Shown piece after piece: positions 55,484 through 64,000 of a stretch of 64,000 nt of DNA. The DNA is taken from NCBI GenBank assembly GCA_030765065.1, contig CM060977.1, forward strand, positions 132,684,295 through 132,748,294. Direction: 5' to 3'. The stretch comes from Deroplatys truncata. Lineage: Eukaryota; Arthropoda; Insecta; Mantodea; Mantidae. The notes beneath the pieces were generated by a model. It ran no database searches, had not been told where the DNA came from, and saw only the letters and a list, made by a program, of their open reading frames with translations. A program made the translations under genes and the position numbers. Within the stretch, counting starts at the first letter, position 1; each line of letters begins with the position of its first letter.

Positions 55484-56010
55484 TTGTCTATTTTACGTCG
55501 CTTTAACTAGTGTCATTTCGCGACTAGAAGATACCTCGTGGCTCGGTGTATGGCGGACAATTAGCCTTCTGCATAGGTCTCATCCTTGTACCATACCATC
55601 TTGTTTCGTCACGTGACCATGAGGCGTTAGTGTCGGTCAAGGCGGCTCAGTTGTAGGCGCTGGCCTTCTGATCCCAAGGTCGCGGGTTCAAACCCGGTCT
55701 AGACCGACGGTTTTAAGTGTGCTTAAAAGCGGCATCTCCGTGTCAGTAGATTTACTAGCATGTAAAAGAACTCCTGCAGGATGAAATTCCGGCACACCGG
55801 GCGCCGCTTATTTGATCCTGGCAATTTGCACCGCCTTTAACAAACAAAATATGTTTATTAAATGAGGCCTTAGTGCTAAGCAACTGTACCTCTGCTTCTA
55901 AGCGTGACAGGCAGATGGGGTTAGGTGCCGTCCAGGCTACCTCCTTTCAACTGTACTAAGTAGTCGATAGATGGCAGAGTATTCGCTATTACCATCTATT
56001 TTCATGTTTA
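55484..56010 (+). repeat. Dispersed repeat, copy 2 (shared with 12.2-12.6 kb), split by a SINE
   Basis: Parts 55484-55632 and 55862-56010 match 12225-12620. The middle 'ctaagcaactgtacctctgcttct' block is present once. The break is at the 'gaggccttagtgct' landmark. Confidence 0.65.
55633..55861 (+). mobile_element. SINE family C, complete
   Basis: Flanked by ATGAGGCGTTAGTG (55619-55632) and ATGAGGCCTTAGTG (55862-55875), a 14-bp target duplication with one mismatch. The head is GGCGGCTCAGTTGTAGGCGC with B box GGGTTCAAACCC. The core is AGTAGATTTACTAGCATGTA then AAAGAACTCC, and the tail AACAAACAAAATATGTTTATT. Confidence 0.88.
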
Positions 56011-56437
56011 CTATTGTTTTAGACTTAAGGTGGAACTTTGGGTCGTGGTATTAAATATCAAATCTGATATTTATCTTGGCGACTGGGGGAAAACATGAAG
56101 AAAACTTAGATTATTCGGCCCACAGATATGAATTCGGGACCTCCAAAATGCGGACCGCCTGACTATTCGCTTTTGATCCTATGGGGTGTGGTCAAGAGTA
56201 AATCCTCGATACAGACGCTACCGGGTTCCCCACATGGCATGCGGGCACCTCCGGTAACGAAGGCCTTAAACCTGCCAACAGCAAAAAAAAAAAAAAAAAA
56301 AATGCTGTCAGTAAGTACTCCCCCTCCCATGGGAGTGGTCAATCAAAAATCAAACCAACCACAATTAAGGAAGAACAAACACCGGCGGAGCAGGGCACTG
56401 GTGCTGCTCCTGAAAAGGCAGGCATTGAGGAGCCTAT
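56011..56437 (+). other. Unrecognised stretch with a 103-codon frame
   Basis: The frame at 56128-56439 (MNSGPPKCGPPDYSLLILWG and onward) is Pro-, Lys- and Gln-rich and crosses a 21-A run at 56283-56303. It could be the ORF1 start of a LINE but has no diagnostic motif. Confidence 0.25.
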
Positions 56438-57312
56438 AAAAAAAATCTGATGTGTTACACTTACATGACTTTCTCTACTCTTGTACAATCTATTTTTACA
56501 AACGCCTATTCTCCATATGCTTTATGTTAATCGAGATATCGAGATGTCAATCTTATTGCTAATTTTCTTGTAGATGCAAGGGGAATATGGTAGCTTTTAA
56601 GCGATGGTCAAATATTTTAACGCTGGTTGCTATGCGGCGCATTCCATTCTCTTTGCAAGTCCAGGACATAAAAAAATGAATAACGAATTTGAGAAAAAGT
56701 ATAAGTATTGGAAAATTTAAGGGAATAACAAGCAATATCTCGAAAACGGTTCACTCAACAAAAGAAATGTATATGACATAAGTTGTGTATTTTAACGAGA
56801 TCTACATTTTTTGTGTAGTAACATTTTGTCTATCTCTTATGGTTTACCAGTTATGGAAAAGTCGTTCACAATGAAGAATACTTTTGGAGACATTCCCAGA
56901 AAATTCGAGATATACATTTCATTTCTCATGGCATTATCTTAAACATATGATATTTTAATCAAAATCGTTAGAGCCATTTTTGAGAAAATTAAAATTTTCG
57001 AAAAATGTTCCATATAAAGGGTAGTCTGGGGTGGGGGGATTTTCTTGAAAACCTTCGTGTCGCATCTCTGGAAGATACTGAACCTAAATACCAAGTTTGG
57101 TGTTTATCCGACTGTTCGTTTTTGAGTTATGCTGTTCACAGACACACACACACAGACACACACACACACACACAGACACACACACGGACATGTTTCCAAA
57201 AATGCTTTTTTTGGATTCAGGAGGTCTCAAAACATGTATTTCCGGTGAAATCTCGGTATCGAATTTTTGGGTGGAATGCAATACTTCCCCTACTTACTAT
57301 ACGTAGTAAAAA
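56438..57312 (+). mobile_element. Family H element, nearly complete
   Basis: From AAAAATCTGATGTGTTACAC to CTATACGTAGTAAAAAA. The GAGAAAGTA between hairpin and end is deleted. Compound CA/CAGA microsatellite at about 57140-57185. Confidence 0.92.
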
Positions 57313-57689
57313 ACAGCGCTACCTCCCATCATACCTACATCAACACCAAAACGCCACCCTACAATAGATCCATCATCCTATGGTTAAGCCTTTCCAGGGT
57401 AAGTACATAGAAAAATTCACTTAGGCTCACCACGAGCCTACCAGACCGGAGTTCGAGTTCAAGAGTAAATCATCTGGATAGACAAACAGAATTATTTCCA
57501 AAGAATGCATAGAGATCAGCAAAAGAAAAGTTTAATTTCTATGTATATACTCGACATCGTTATATAATTTATAATGTTCTGCTCCTTTTTTATTGTTATT
57601 GAATTTCCAGGAAACAAAAGAAACCCTAATGTGCAGATTATGGTAGTAGTAGACAATTACATACGATTAACAAACACATTCAACATTAT
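57313..57689. other. Unassigned sequence
   Basis: A possible tRNA-like scrap at about 57414-57480 ('ggagttcgagttcaagag'). Otherwise nothing recognised. Confidence 0.3.
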
Positions 57690-58000
57690 GATAAAAGCGT
57701 ATTAAAGAAGCGATGAATAAATGTTGGAAAGTAGAATAACAACACTATTTTAAATATATGAAATAGTGGATCTTCCAGTTCATTGTTACAAAGGTCCAAG
57801 TGGTTGATTGTCCGGGGTAAATCTTGATCTTCCAAACACAGGACACTCAAAAACAGGTGCTGTACAGTTTGAGGGCATTCAAAGAAGCATGAATCTGGGA
57901 CATTGAGTTTAAATTTGCTATAGCCAGATATGAGTTGAGTAAGCACAAAGTTTGGCGCAGGTATTTTGCTCTGAGTCGATGATGAATCTCAGGAAAAAAT
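57690..58000 (-). pseudogene. LINE RNase H-tail fragment
   Basis: The minus-strand 86-codon frame reads MLTQLISGYSKFKLN, then CFFECPQTVQHLFLSVLCLE and DQDLPR. It resembles the cysteine-containing tail after the RNase H domain of arthropod LINE proteins ('L.TGH..L...L......C..C....T..H.L..C'). One expected Cys/His pair is only partly kept. Confidence 0.5.
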
Positions 58001-59864
58001 ATTCCTCTCGTAACGTGTGCTTTCAGGATTGTGGTCTAGTAAGAGGGGCGACATTTGTACCGCATTTGACCTCTACTATCAATTTTATTTTCCGATGTAT
58101 TTACTACTTACTAGCACTGCCTACACTTCCTAACTTTTATTGGCCAATTTCTCCTTTGTAAGGGCTCGAGTTACTCTCTGAATAATATTATGCACAACTG
58201 TGGTACATATGCAGGTAAAGAGAATATTTTAAATTCTACCTCTAGGCTCCGTTGTGCTAACCTTTCCAATGCTACATTTATATTTTTCGTTTAAAACTAA
58301 TTTTCTTTATTGGAATTAAATATATGTGACCTCAGAAACTCATTTTTGCTATTTTTACGATTTTGAAAATTTGGGGGAGGTTAGAGGTTGAAGTTCCTGA
58401 GCTGATAGGTTTCAAATATTCTGTCCCTTTTAAATGCAGATGCCTGCAATTCAAAAGTGCATATTTTGAATCCTTAACCCAATTTTTAACATTTTTCATG
58501 TTCGCTTTAAGGTTACGGTGGGAATGAAAGGATGCGCTGAACTTTAAAACATTTCTTGCTAATCCATGCCGGAATTATAACAAAGTTATTCTGGTAATTT
58601 TCGATTTCTGATTCATAATTTATACTGTATTGGGCTACACTGAAGCCAAAATCGAATCTAATAATGCTTTGTTTATGTTACCTTTTCATGCAAGAATGTC
58701 CGAACAGATGGTCAAGAAATTTGGTATACAATATAATCTCATTTAGATAACACGCTATACATCAACCTAATTATTTTCCTCTAAGGGAGCGGTTCTAATG
58801 GGGCCAAACCCTTTAAGTCGTAATATCTATATTATTCAGGTTTTCGAAAAATATACACTTAACAAAAGTTTAGGTGTGCCTATATCTACGTAGTGTTTCT
58901 GAGGACTTCTGTTATTTACACAATTTCGATAGAATCAATATTTAAGAAGTTATGCCAATTCTTCGTTATTAATTTATAGGTATTAGTGTACTAAAGCAGT
59001 TACCAAGATAAACAAAGCACTTCCGATCAGATAACAAGCACAAGGAACAGGCACAAATTTGTGTATTGTTAAACCGTTTATTAATTATATTTAAATTGTT
59101 ATAAACATGCTAAAATTGTAGTAGTTTTATTGCGGTTTTCAAAACGTCACATTAGATCTTATTGCACAGACAGAAAAAGAGATGAGGGGTGATGAAGGAG
59201 GGACGTGAAGATAAGAGGGAGGAAGAATAGACAGGAGAGAGAAAGAAATAGTGAAAGAGAAGAATTTCCACACTTAACGTAATAACGCGAGCAGAGCAAC
59301 CTAAAAGAGATTTAAGAACAAATGCGCAGCATTGGAATGTGATAAACGGGTAGAGGGGTTTTAGCAAGTAAACAGAGCAATCTTGTTACCGCACGGAGTA
59401 TATGTGACGTCAGGTACTGCGAGGGATACGCTGGTTTCGTTGCTATTTTCCATTTATTCGCTGCATAAGATACACCAGTGGAGAAATGTGGCAATATGCC
59501 TAAAACAAAGAAGAGTTTATAATGCAGAATTAGCACCATTTGTGGCGGAATGTAACACGGAACACTCCAGCACAAATGGCGAAACCATCAGATTTAACAC
59601 AGAGCTCAAAAGACGTGTAAACATTATGTTAACGTTGTAATTCAATGAAACACAAGTAACGTGACATTATTAGAAAGGAACGATGAGGAAAGCAGACCTT
59701 CAACCTCCTCAACCCCAAACTACAGATCAGAATTTTTCGAGGATCTGCGTCATACACTAATAAGAGCGGATATTGCTTTTAAAATGTACAACTTTTGAAA
59801 TGATTATTTCGTAGTTTTCGAAAACCAATTGCACACTATCAATAGCTAAACATACATTGCTTTC
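58001..59864. other. Unassigned intergenic sequence
   Basis: AT-rich. An 85-codon plus frame (59383-59640) and an 87-codon minus frame (59312-59575) overlap and are not recognised. A purine-rich GA stretch runs at about 59163-59265. Confidence 0.35.
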
Positions 59865-60510
59865 TTTCTTCTAACACTACTCCTTAATCCTGATTTACCT
59901 ACTTCCGAAGCAGGGTGTAGTGCCATCAATTGTTATTTCTTCTAACACTACTCCTTAATCCTGATTTACCTACTTCCGAAGCAGGTTGTAGTGCCATCAA
60001 TTGTTCTCTCTTCTAACACTACTCCTTAAACCTGATTTACCTACTCCTTAATCCTGATTTACCTAATTCCGAAGCAGGGTGTAGTGCAATTAATTGTTCT
60101 TTCTTCTAACACTACTCCTTAAACCTGATTTACCTACTTCCGAAGCAGGGTGTAGTGCCATCAATTGTTCTTTCTTCTAACACTACTGCTTAATCCTGAT
60201 TTACCTTTGTCGTCCTCCGTGGATAGTGGTACCGTGCTAGCCTCTAGTTCCCAAGGTCGCGGGTTCAAACCCGGCGGAGGGCGTAAAAATCCTTAGCACG
60301 GCTTCCTTCGGAAGGGAAGTAAAGCCGGTGGTCCCGTGTCGTAGATTTACGGCACGTAAAAGAACCTCAAGACTGATAATTACCGGTGTTTCACGCCCAA
60401 TATAGAATGGGACGTTAAGGAGCATAGTAGTTAAAGAGCGTGCATAAATAAAACTCAATTTAATTTGATTTACCTACTTCCGAAGCAGGGTGTAGTGCCT
60501 TCAACTGTCC
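59865..60510 (+). repeat. 71-bp tandem array split by a SINE
   Basis: Units containing CTAACACTACTCCTTAATCC, 'tgatttacctacttccgaagcagg' and 'gtgtagtgccatcaattgtt' start at 59871, 59942, 60013, 60106 and 60177. Spacing is 71 bp except one 93-bp unit with a 22-bp internal duplication. The fifth unit is split at its TGATTTACCT by a SINE and resumes at 60466. Confidence 0.9.
60207..60465 (+). mobile_element. SINE family A with perfect 10-bp target duplication
   Basis: TGATTTACCT at 60197-60206 and 60466-60475. Head GTCGTCCTCCGTGG with B box GGGTTCAAACCCGGCGG, 'tagatttacggcacgtaaaag', a shortened middle, and tail ATAAAACTCAATTTAAT. Insertion into a repeat of known sequence defines both ends exactly. 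Confidence 0.95.
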
Positions 60511-61048
60511 ATTATTTGTTTACAAAGAACTCTGCAAAGTCGCAGTAGCTTCCACTTCCCTCGCCACCAACACTCAATGCTTTGCTAACTTGATGGTTTA
60601 CTTACTAAAACCCCTCTCCCTGGTGATAAAGGAAGAGAAAGTCTTACCAACTTAGCTAGCTATAGGTAATACTAAAAAACGTAAACTGATAATGCACACA
60701 TAAATGTCTGAAAACGGTATTTTATGAGAATAAACCTCACGGTGGTAAGTTGGTTCTGCGAATTTGCTAAACACACATCTACGCTCAGAAATTATTTTTA
60801 GCAAGGCCCGCTAAAACAGCCTCAATTGGTGGGAGGGGAGAGTAGAGGGGGTAATAAGCGGAAGACAAATAGTCACCATTCCGTAACCTTAAAGCATTTT
60901 GTCCGGCACTTTCATTTATTAGCACTATGTTAGCATGTTAACGTCAAGTAAACAAAGCCCGCAAACTTGAATGTTAATATACGAAGGGTGTTCTTAAAGC
61001 AAAGTCCGTTTTGCAATAAAGTACGAACTAATATGTATTTTCAATAGC
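60511..61048. other. Unassigned sequence
   Basis: Nothing recognised. Confidence 0.3.
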
Positions 61049-61385
61049 TTTTTACTTTCCCCAGTAAGTAGGGGAAGTGTTGTATTTCACCCAAAAATTC
61101 GAAACCAAGGTTTCATCGGAAAGAGACGTTTTGAGGAACCCCGAACCCAATAAATAGCATTTTAAGGAAACGGTCCGCGTGTGTGTCTGAACAGCATAAT
61201 TCAAAAACGAAAAGTGGGTTAAATACCAAACTTGGTATTCAAGTTCAGCATCTTCCAAGAATGCGACATGAAAATTTTCTTGAAAATTCCCCGATCCCAA
61301 CTTCCATTTGCTTTTTCAAAAATGGCTCTAACGATTTTGATTAAAATACCATATATTTAAGATATTTGCATGAAAAACAAAAATC
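61049..61385 (-). mobile_element. Family H element, old, hairpin-end half
   Basis: TTTTTACTTTCCCCAGTAAG, 'gtgttgtatttcacccaaaaattcg', a short GTGTGTG, 'taaataccaaacttggtattc' and 'tggctctaacgattttgatt', then loss of similarity at about 61385 where LINE sequence begins. Confidence 0.75.
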
Positions 61386-61954
61386 GCATGTTTTTAATTA
61401 TGCATTAAAGTCTGGGTACTGGGATAACTGGTAATGAAAAGGTGGATAGTCTTGCTAAATCTGCTAGAAATAAAGGAAACAACAAAGACATTCAATTGCC
61501 AGCTAATGATGTTATAATCTTGTTGTCAAAAAAACACATTTTCAGAATGTGAGATAAATGTGACAGGTTATACAATTATCCAACATTAAAGATCTGGCAC
61601 ATCCTTACTCTCTCGTGTAAGAACCAGTGTGGCAAATACACCAGTTTTTTGTTTGTTTGTTTTTTTAAGAAAATAGGAATAATTCATAATGATTTAATTT
61701 TAAGCAAATATGGAAACCCCGGCACACTAGAACACGCATGATTTGAATATAATAACAATAAATAGCTTCATTAAGAATGGAATTGTACAAATTATGCCTC
61801 CCCAGGCCAATGAGATTATCAAATGTTATTAAAGTCAACCAAATCAGATTAAAAAAAATTACAACTCCAATTTATATTACAGATGGACTCTCGGACTTTT
61901 ATCATTTTTGTTTTAAATTACTAACAAGGGTGTAATAAAATCCAAGCGGAAGCC
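61386..61954 (+). pseudogene. LINE RNase H domain fragment
   Basis: The plus strand reads GITGNEKVDSLAKSARNKGN from about 61424, preceded by WV in a shifted frame. This is the 'W.PGH.G..GNE.AD.LAK.A' block of the RNase H domain in arthropod LINE proteins. Degraded frames continue to about 61870. It lies between two old family H pieces of opposite orientation. Confidence 0.7.
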
Positions 61955-62514
61955 GCATGACAACCCAACAGAAAAACTATACGTGTAAAACGATGTTTCA
62001 AAAGCGGCTAAAGCTACAAAACTGTATCTTCAGCTGGACTCTATTTTTTGTGCAGCAAGTTTTTATATGGTTCTTAAGAACTTACCAGTTATACAAGAAG
62101 GTTTCACTGGTTATTCACGGAAAATTCAAGATATGCATTTTAATAGTCATGCAATATCTCAAACATATTTTAAACAAAATCGTTAAAGCTGCTTTGGAGG
62201 TAATAAAAATTAATGATAAATTTTTTAGTAAATGGTAATTTGGGGAAGGGGAGGTTTACCTGTAACTGTACGTGTCGCAGCCTTGGAAGATGTTGGATTT
62301 AAATACCAAATTTGGTATTTAGTCGTTTCGTTTTTAAATTAAGCTGTTAACAGACACATGGACGAACACACATGCACACAAACCTTTTAAAAAGAGTTTT
62401 GGGGCGTTCAGGGGATCTGAATACGTAAATTTCCGGGGAAATCTCACTATCGAAGTTTTTGAGAGAAACAATACCTCCTCTACTTACCATAGGTAAGCGC
62501 CGAGAAAGTAAAAA
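61955..62514 (+). mobile_element. Family H element, old, hairpin-end half
   Basis: Forward landmarks 'tgtgcagcaagtttttat', 'taccagttatacaagaag', 'cgtgtcgcagccttggaagatg', 'atttccggggaaatctcactatcg' and the end 'cttaccataggtaagcgccgagaaagtaaaaa'. The terminal hairpin is present in a diverged form. Confidence 0.7.
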
Positions 62515-63609
62515 TATGTATATTATTTTTACAGACGTGCCTGTTAGTGTCACGTTATCAATTAAACGTCAAGTCTGCAAGAAACCTTGTGAATCCCTCT
62601 TAAAGCATTCATAAACGTTTTATTCACTTTAAAAACAACTTAAATATTTATAAATATTCATTTGAATGGTTAAACCATTGCAGTTAAATTGAGTTCAAAC
62701 AAAATATGTTATGTAACTAACACTTAAAATGAAGAACCAAAATATTAAACATTTCTGCAATCATTGGTGACAAGAATTCAATGCCCATTGGCAAACCTTT
62801 TCCTGCGATTTTTCTTATTTACCAGGAAAATAAAAATTAATCTAATGTTTAGTTAAAAATAACAACTCATTACTTCAAAGAAAACACAAAGGAGAAAAAA
62901 TATAGATTAAAAAACAAAGAAAATTCAATTCGTTAATAGCACTGCTTTTTATACTCTTTTAAATTTTATACTCTCTGGTAAAATGGAAATTCCGAATTTT
63001 CCATAACATTCGTGAGTAACCATAAGATTATACCATAAACCATTGCTTCTGTAGCAAACTAAATGTTAAAATATTGACACTAAAATGTTATGTAGAAAAC
63101 TAGCCATTGACAGTTAAATGGACATTCATTCTAATATATTGTGTATCACACCACATCTTTAGACACATTAATTGTTTACTTACAATAAAAAAACTTTAAA
63201 TATAACCTCTAAAACGCCGCTGGTATATAAAACCGAATTTCTGTATTAAAATATCACATCACCATGCCTTTTAGGCCCCTAATGTATTCTACATTACCCA
63301 GAAATTCTTTTGCAAACACTAAACAGCACTAAGAGAGATGTAAATTTAATTGACAGCATAAATTGGAAACTAACCTTTCCTTCTCTCGAAGTCTGTAGAT
63401 AGTAGACAATCACGAACATCCATGCCATCGAAATTAACAGCAGCAGTTTAACGTTACGTCTCATTGTTTATTAACAAAAAGGAACTACACACTTTTCAGT
63501 CAATTGTATATTTCGACACCACATACACCGAACAACTTAAATACCATCCACCATCGTTGACAGATGGAAACAAACTGAACATTGAAAAGCAACACCAATT
63601 AATTGTAAC
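62515..63609. other. Unassigned AT-rich sequence
   Basis: No reading frame or repeat recognised. Confidence 0.4.
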
Positions 63610-63739
63610 TGTTAGCAGTAGATGGTGCTGGCTGCCGAGGAACCTCCCACCATGGAGAAAGCAACAGCAGCTGCGCATTGAGCAGTCTCTGAACAACGAA
63701 TAAGCAGCTTGGAAAAGGTGGGCGGCTATTTGGAGGGGA

Positions 63740-63747
63740 TATAAATA
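63740..63747 (+). promoter_or_regulatory. Candidate LTR TATA box
   Basis: TATAAATA about 65 bp upstream of the AATAAA signal, within the presumed U3 region. Confidence 0.6.
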
Positions 63748-63807
63748 CAACAGAGCCTGAACTAAAATATTTCTATACGCACATTGTGTGCTTTTCCTCT
63801 AAGAGTA

Positions 63808-63813
63808 AATAAA
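63808..63813 (+). promoter_or_regulatory. Candidate LTR polyadenylation signal
   Basis: AATAAA in the presumed R region, about 60 bp before the LTR end. Confidence 0.5.
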
Positions 63814-63882
63814 CCAGAATCAGCTTCAGTGTTCTATTTTGAACGATTATTTAACCTAAATCTGCTAACATAAACAAAATAA

Positions 63883-63999
63883 ATGGATGCAGCGCCAAAA
63901 TTAACAGTACAAACCCCCTTCCAGAATTCTTTCAGCAACTGCAGCTTCGTAGTTTGGTTTAATCTGAATGAGCCTGGCTACAAGTCGGGATTACAATGA
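63883..63999 (+). pseudogene. Possible gag start of the LTR retrotransposon
   Basis: The first ATG after the LTR opens MDAAPKLTVQTPFQNSF, and later codons read FVVWFNLNEPGYKSGLQ before a TGA at 63997-63999. The 'PF...F....W...F...Y..(A)SGL' spacing is like the start of gypsy-type Gag proteins, but only 38 codons are present and the stop implies decay or a recoding site. Its position just after the LTR is the main support. Confidence 0.4.
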
Positions 64000-64000
64000 A

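Larger units (their letters stand above)
63610..64000 (+). mobile_element. LTR retrotransposon, left end (continues beyond the window)
   Basis: TGTTAGCAG at 63610-63618 and CTGCTAACA at 63862-63870 are perfect 9-bp inverted ends of the TG...CA type, defining a 261-bp LTR. Inside are a TATA box (63740-63747) and an AATAAA signal (63808-63813), correctly ordered for U3-R-U5. A reading frame begins 12 bp after the LTR. I could not assign a primer binding site. Without the rest, gypsy versus Bel or copia cannot be settled. Confidence 0.65.

Noticed and set aside
56128..56439. 103-codon frame as a host protein
   Set aside because: It includes the translation of a 21-A tract and lacks any domain; at best a LINE ORF1 remnant.
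59383..59640. 85-codon plus-strand frame
   Set aside because: Overlaps an 87-codon antisense frame and shows no recognisable motif.
1..64000. CRISPR array, phage or bacterial defence system
   Set aside because: All repeat arrays are microsatellites or eukaryotic tandem repeats without spacer structure; no prokaryotic gene organisation is present.

Overview
The window reads as intergenic or intronic DNA from a large, repeat-rich animal genome, most likely an insect. Supporting this are decayed Tc1/mariner-type transposases of arthropod type, tRNA-headed SINEs (two of them with the short core ending in 'aatgctgg' seen in insect SINEs), a Penelope-like element, LINE fragments and many CA/GT microsatellites. 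I see no intact host gene, rRNA, functional tRNA, CRISPR array or bacterial-type operon. The species cannot be fixed from the sequence.

0-14 kb: SINEs, old copies of a hairpin-ended repeat ('family H'), an internally deleted mariner (6650-7291), two short long-TIR transposons ('family T', 8279-8884 and 13612-14187), and a repeat carrying a triplicated 70-bp block (12.2-12.6 kb).

14.5-18.1 kb: a 3.6-kb composite. A Tc1-like element with about 70-bp terminal inverted repeats carries a dead transposase and has itself been hit by a full-length mariner and a SINE. A fragment of the same family lies at 18.9-19.2 kb. The longest protein-like reading frame outside recognisable transposons is at 19978-20568.

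21-30 kb: two more family T elements with transposase fragments, and a Penelope-like element (23.8-27.5 kb, minus strand) with direct repeats at both ends, RT and GIY-YIG remnants and probable hammerhead-ribozyme remnants. A LINE fragment sits inside it.

30-57 kb: dominated by family H, about 20 copies in the window and about 0.8-0.9 kb each when complete. Copies lie in both orientations and are often nested in one another. They have fixed ends, a short hairpin by one end, subterminal inverted repeats and an internal CA microsatellite, the layout of non-autonomous Helitron/Helentron-type elements. Among them are a TTAA-flanked Kolobok-like element (31603-32540), a small palindromic element, an LTR-like repeat pair (37.8-38.7 and 49.3-50.2 kb), a LINE 3' end (40.6-41.5 kb) and several SINEs.

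57-64 kb: LINE fragments, a 71-bp tandem array split by a SINE, old family H copies, AT-rich sequence, and the left LTR plus the first codons of an LTR retrotransposon running off the right edge.

The parts form a record of successive insertions, not a gene system. The value of the window lies in nested insertions with readable target sites and in repeat families that look poorly characterised. All homology calls come from recognising protein or repeat patterns by eye; no database search was run.
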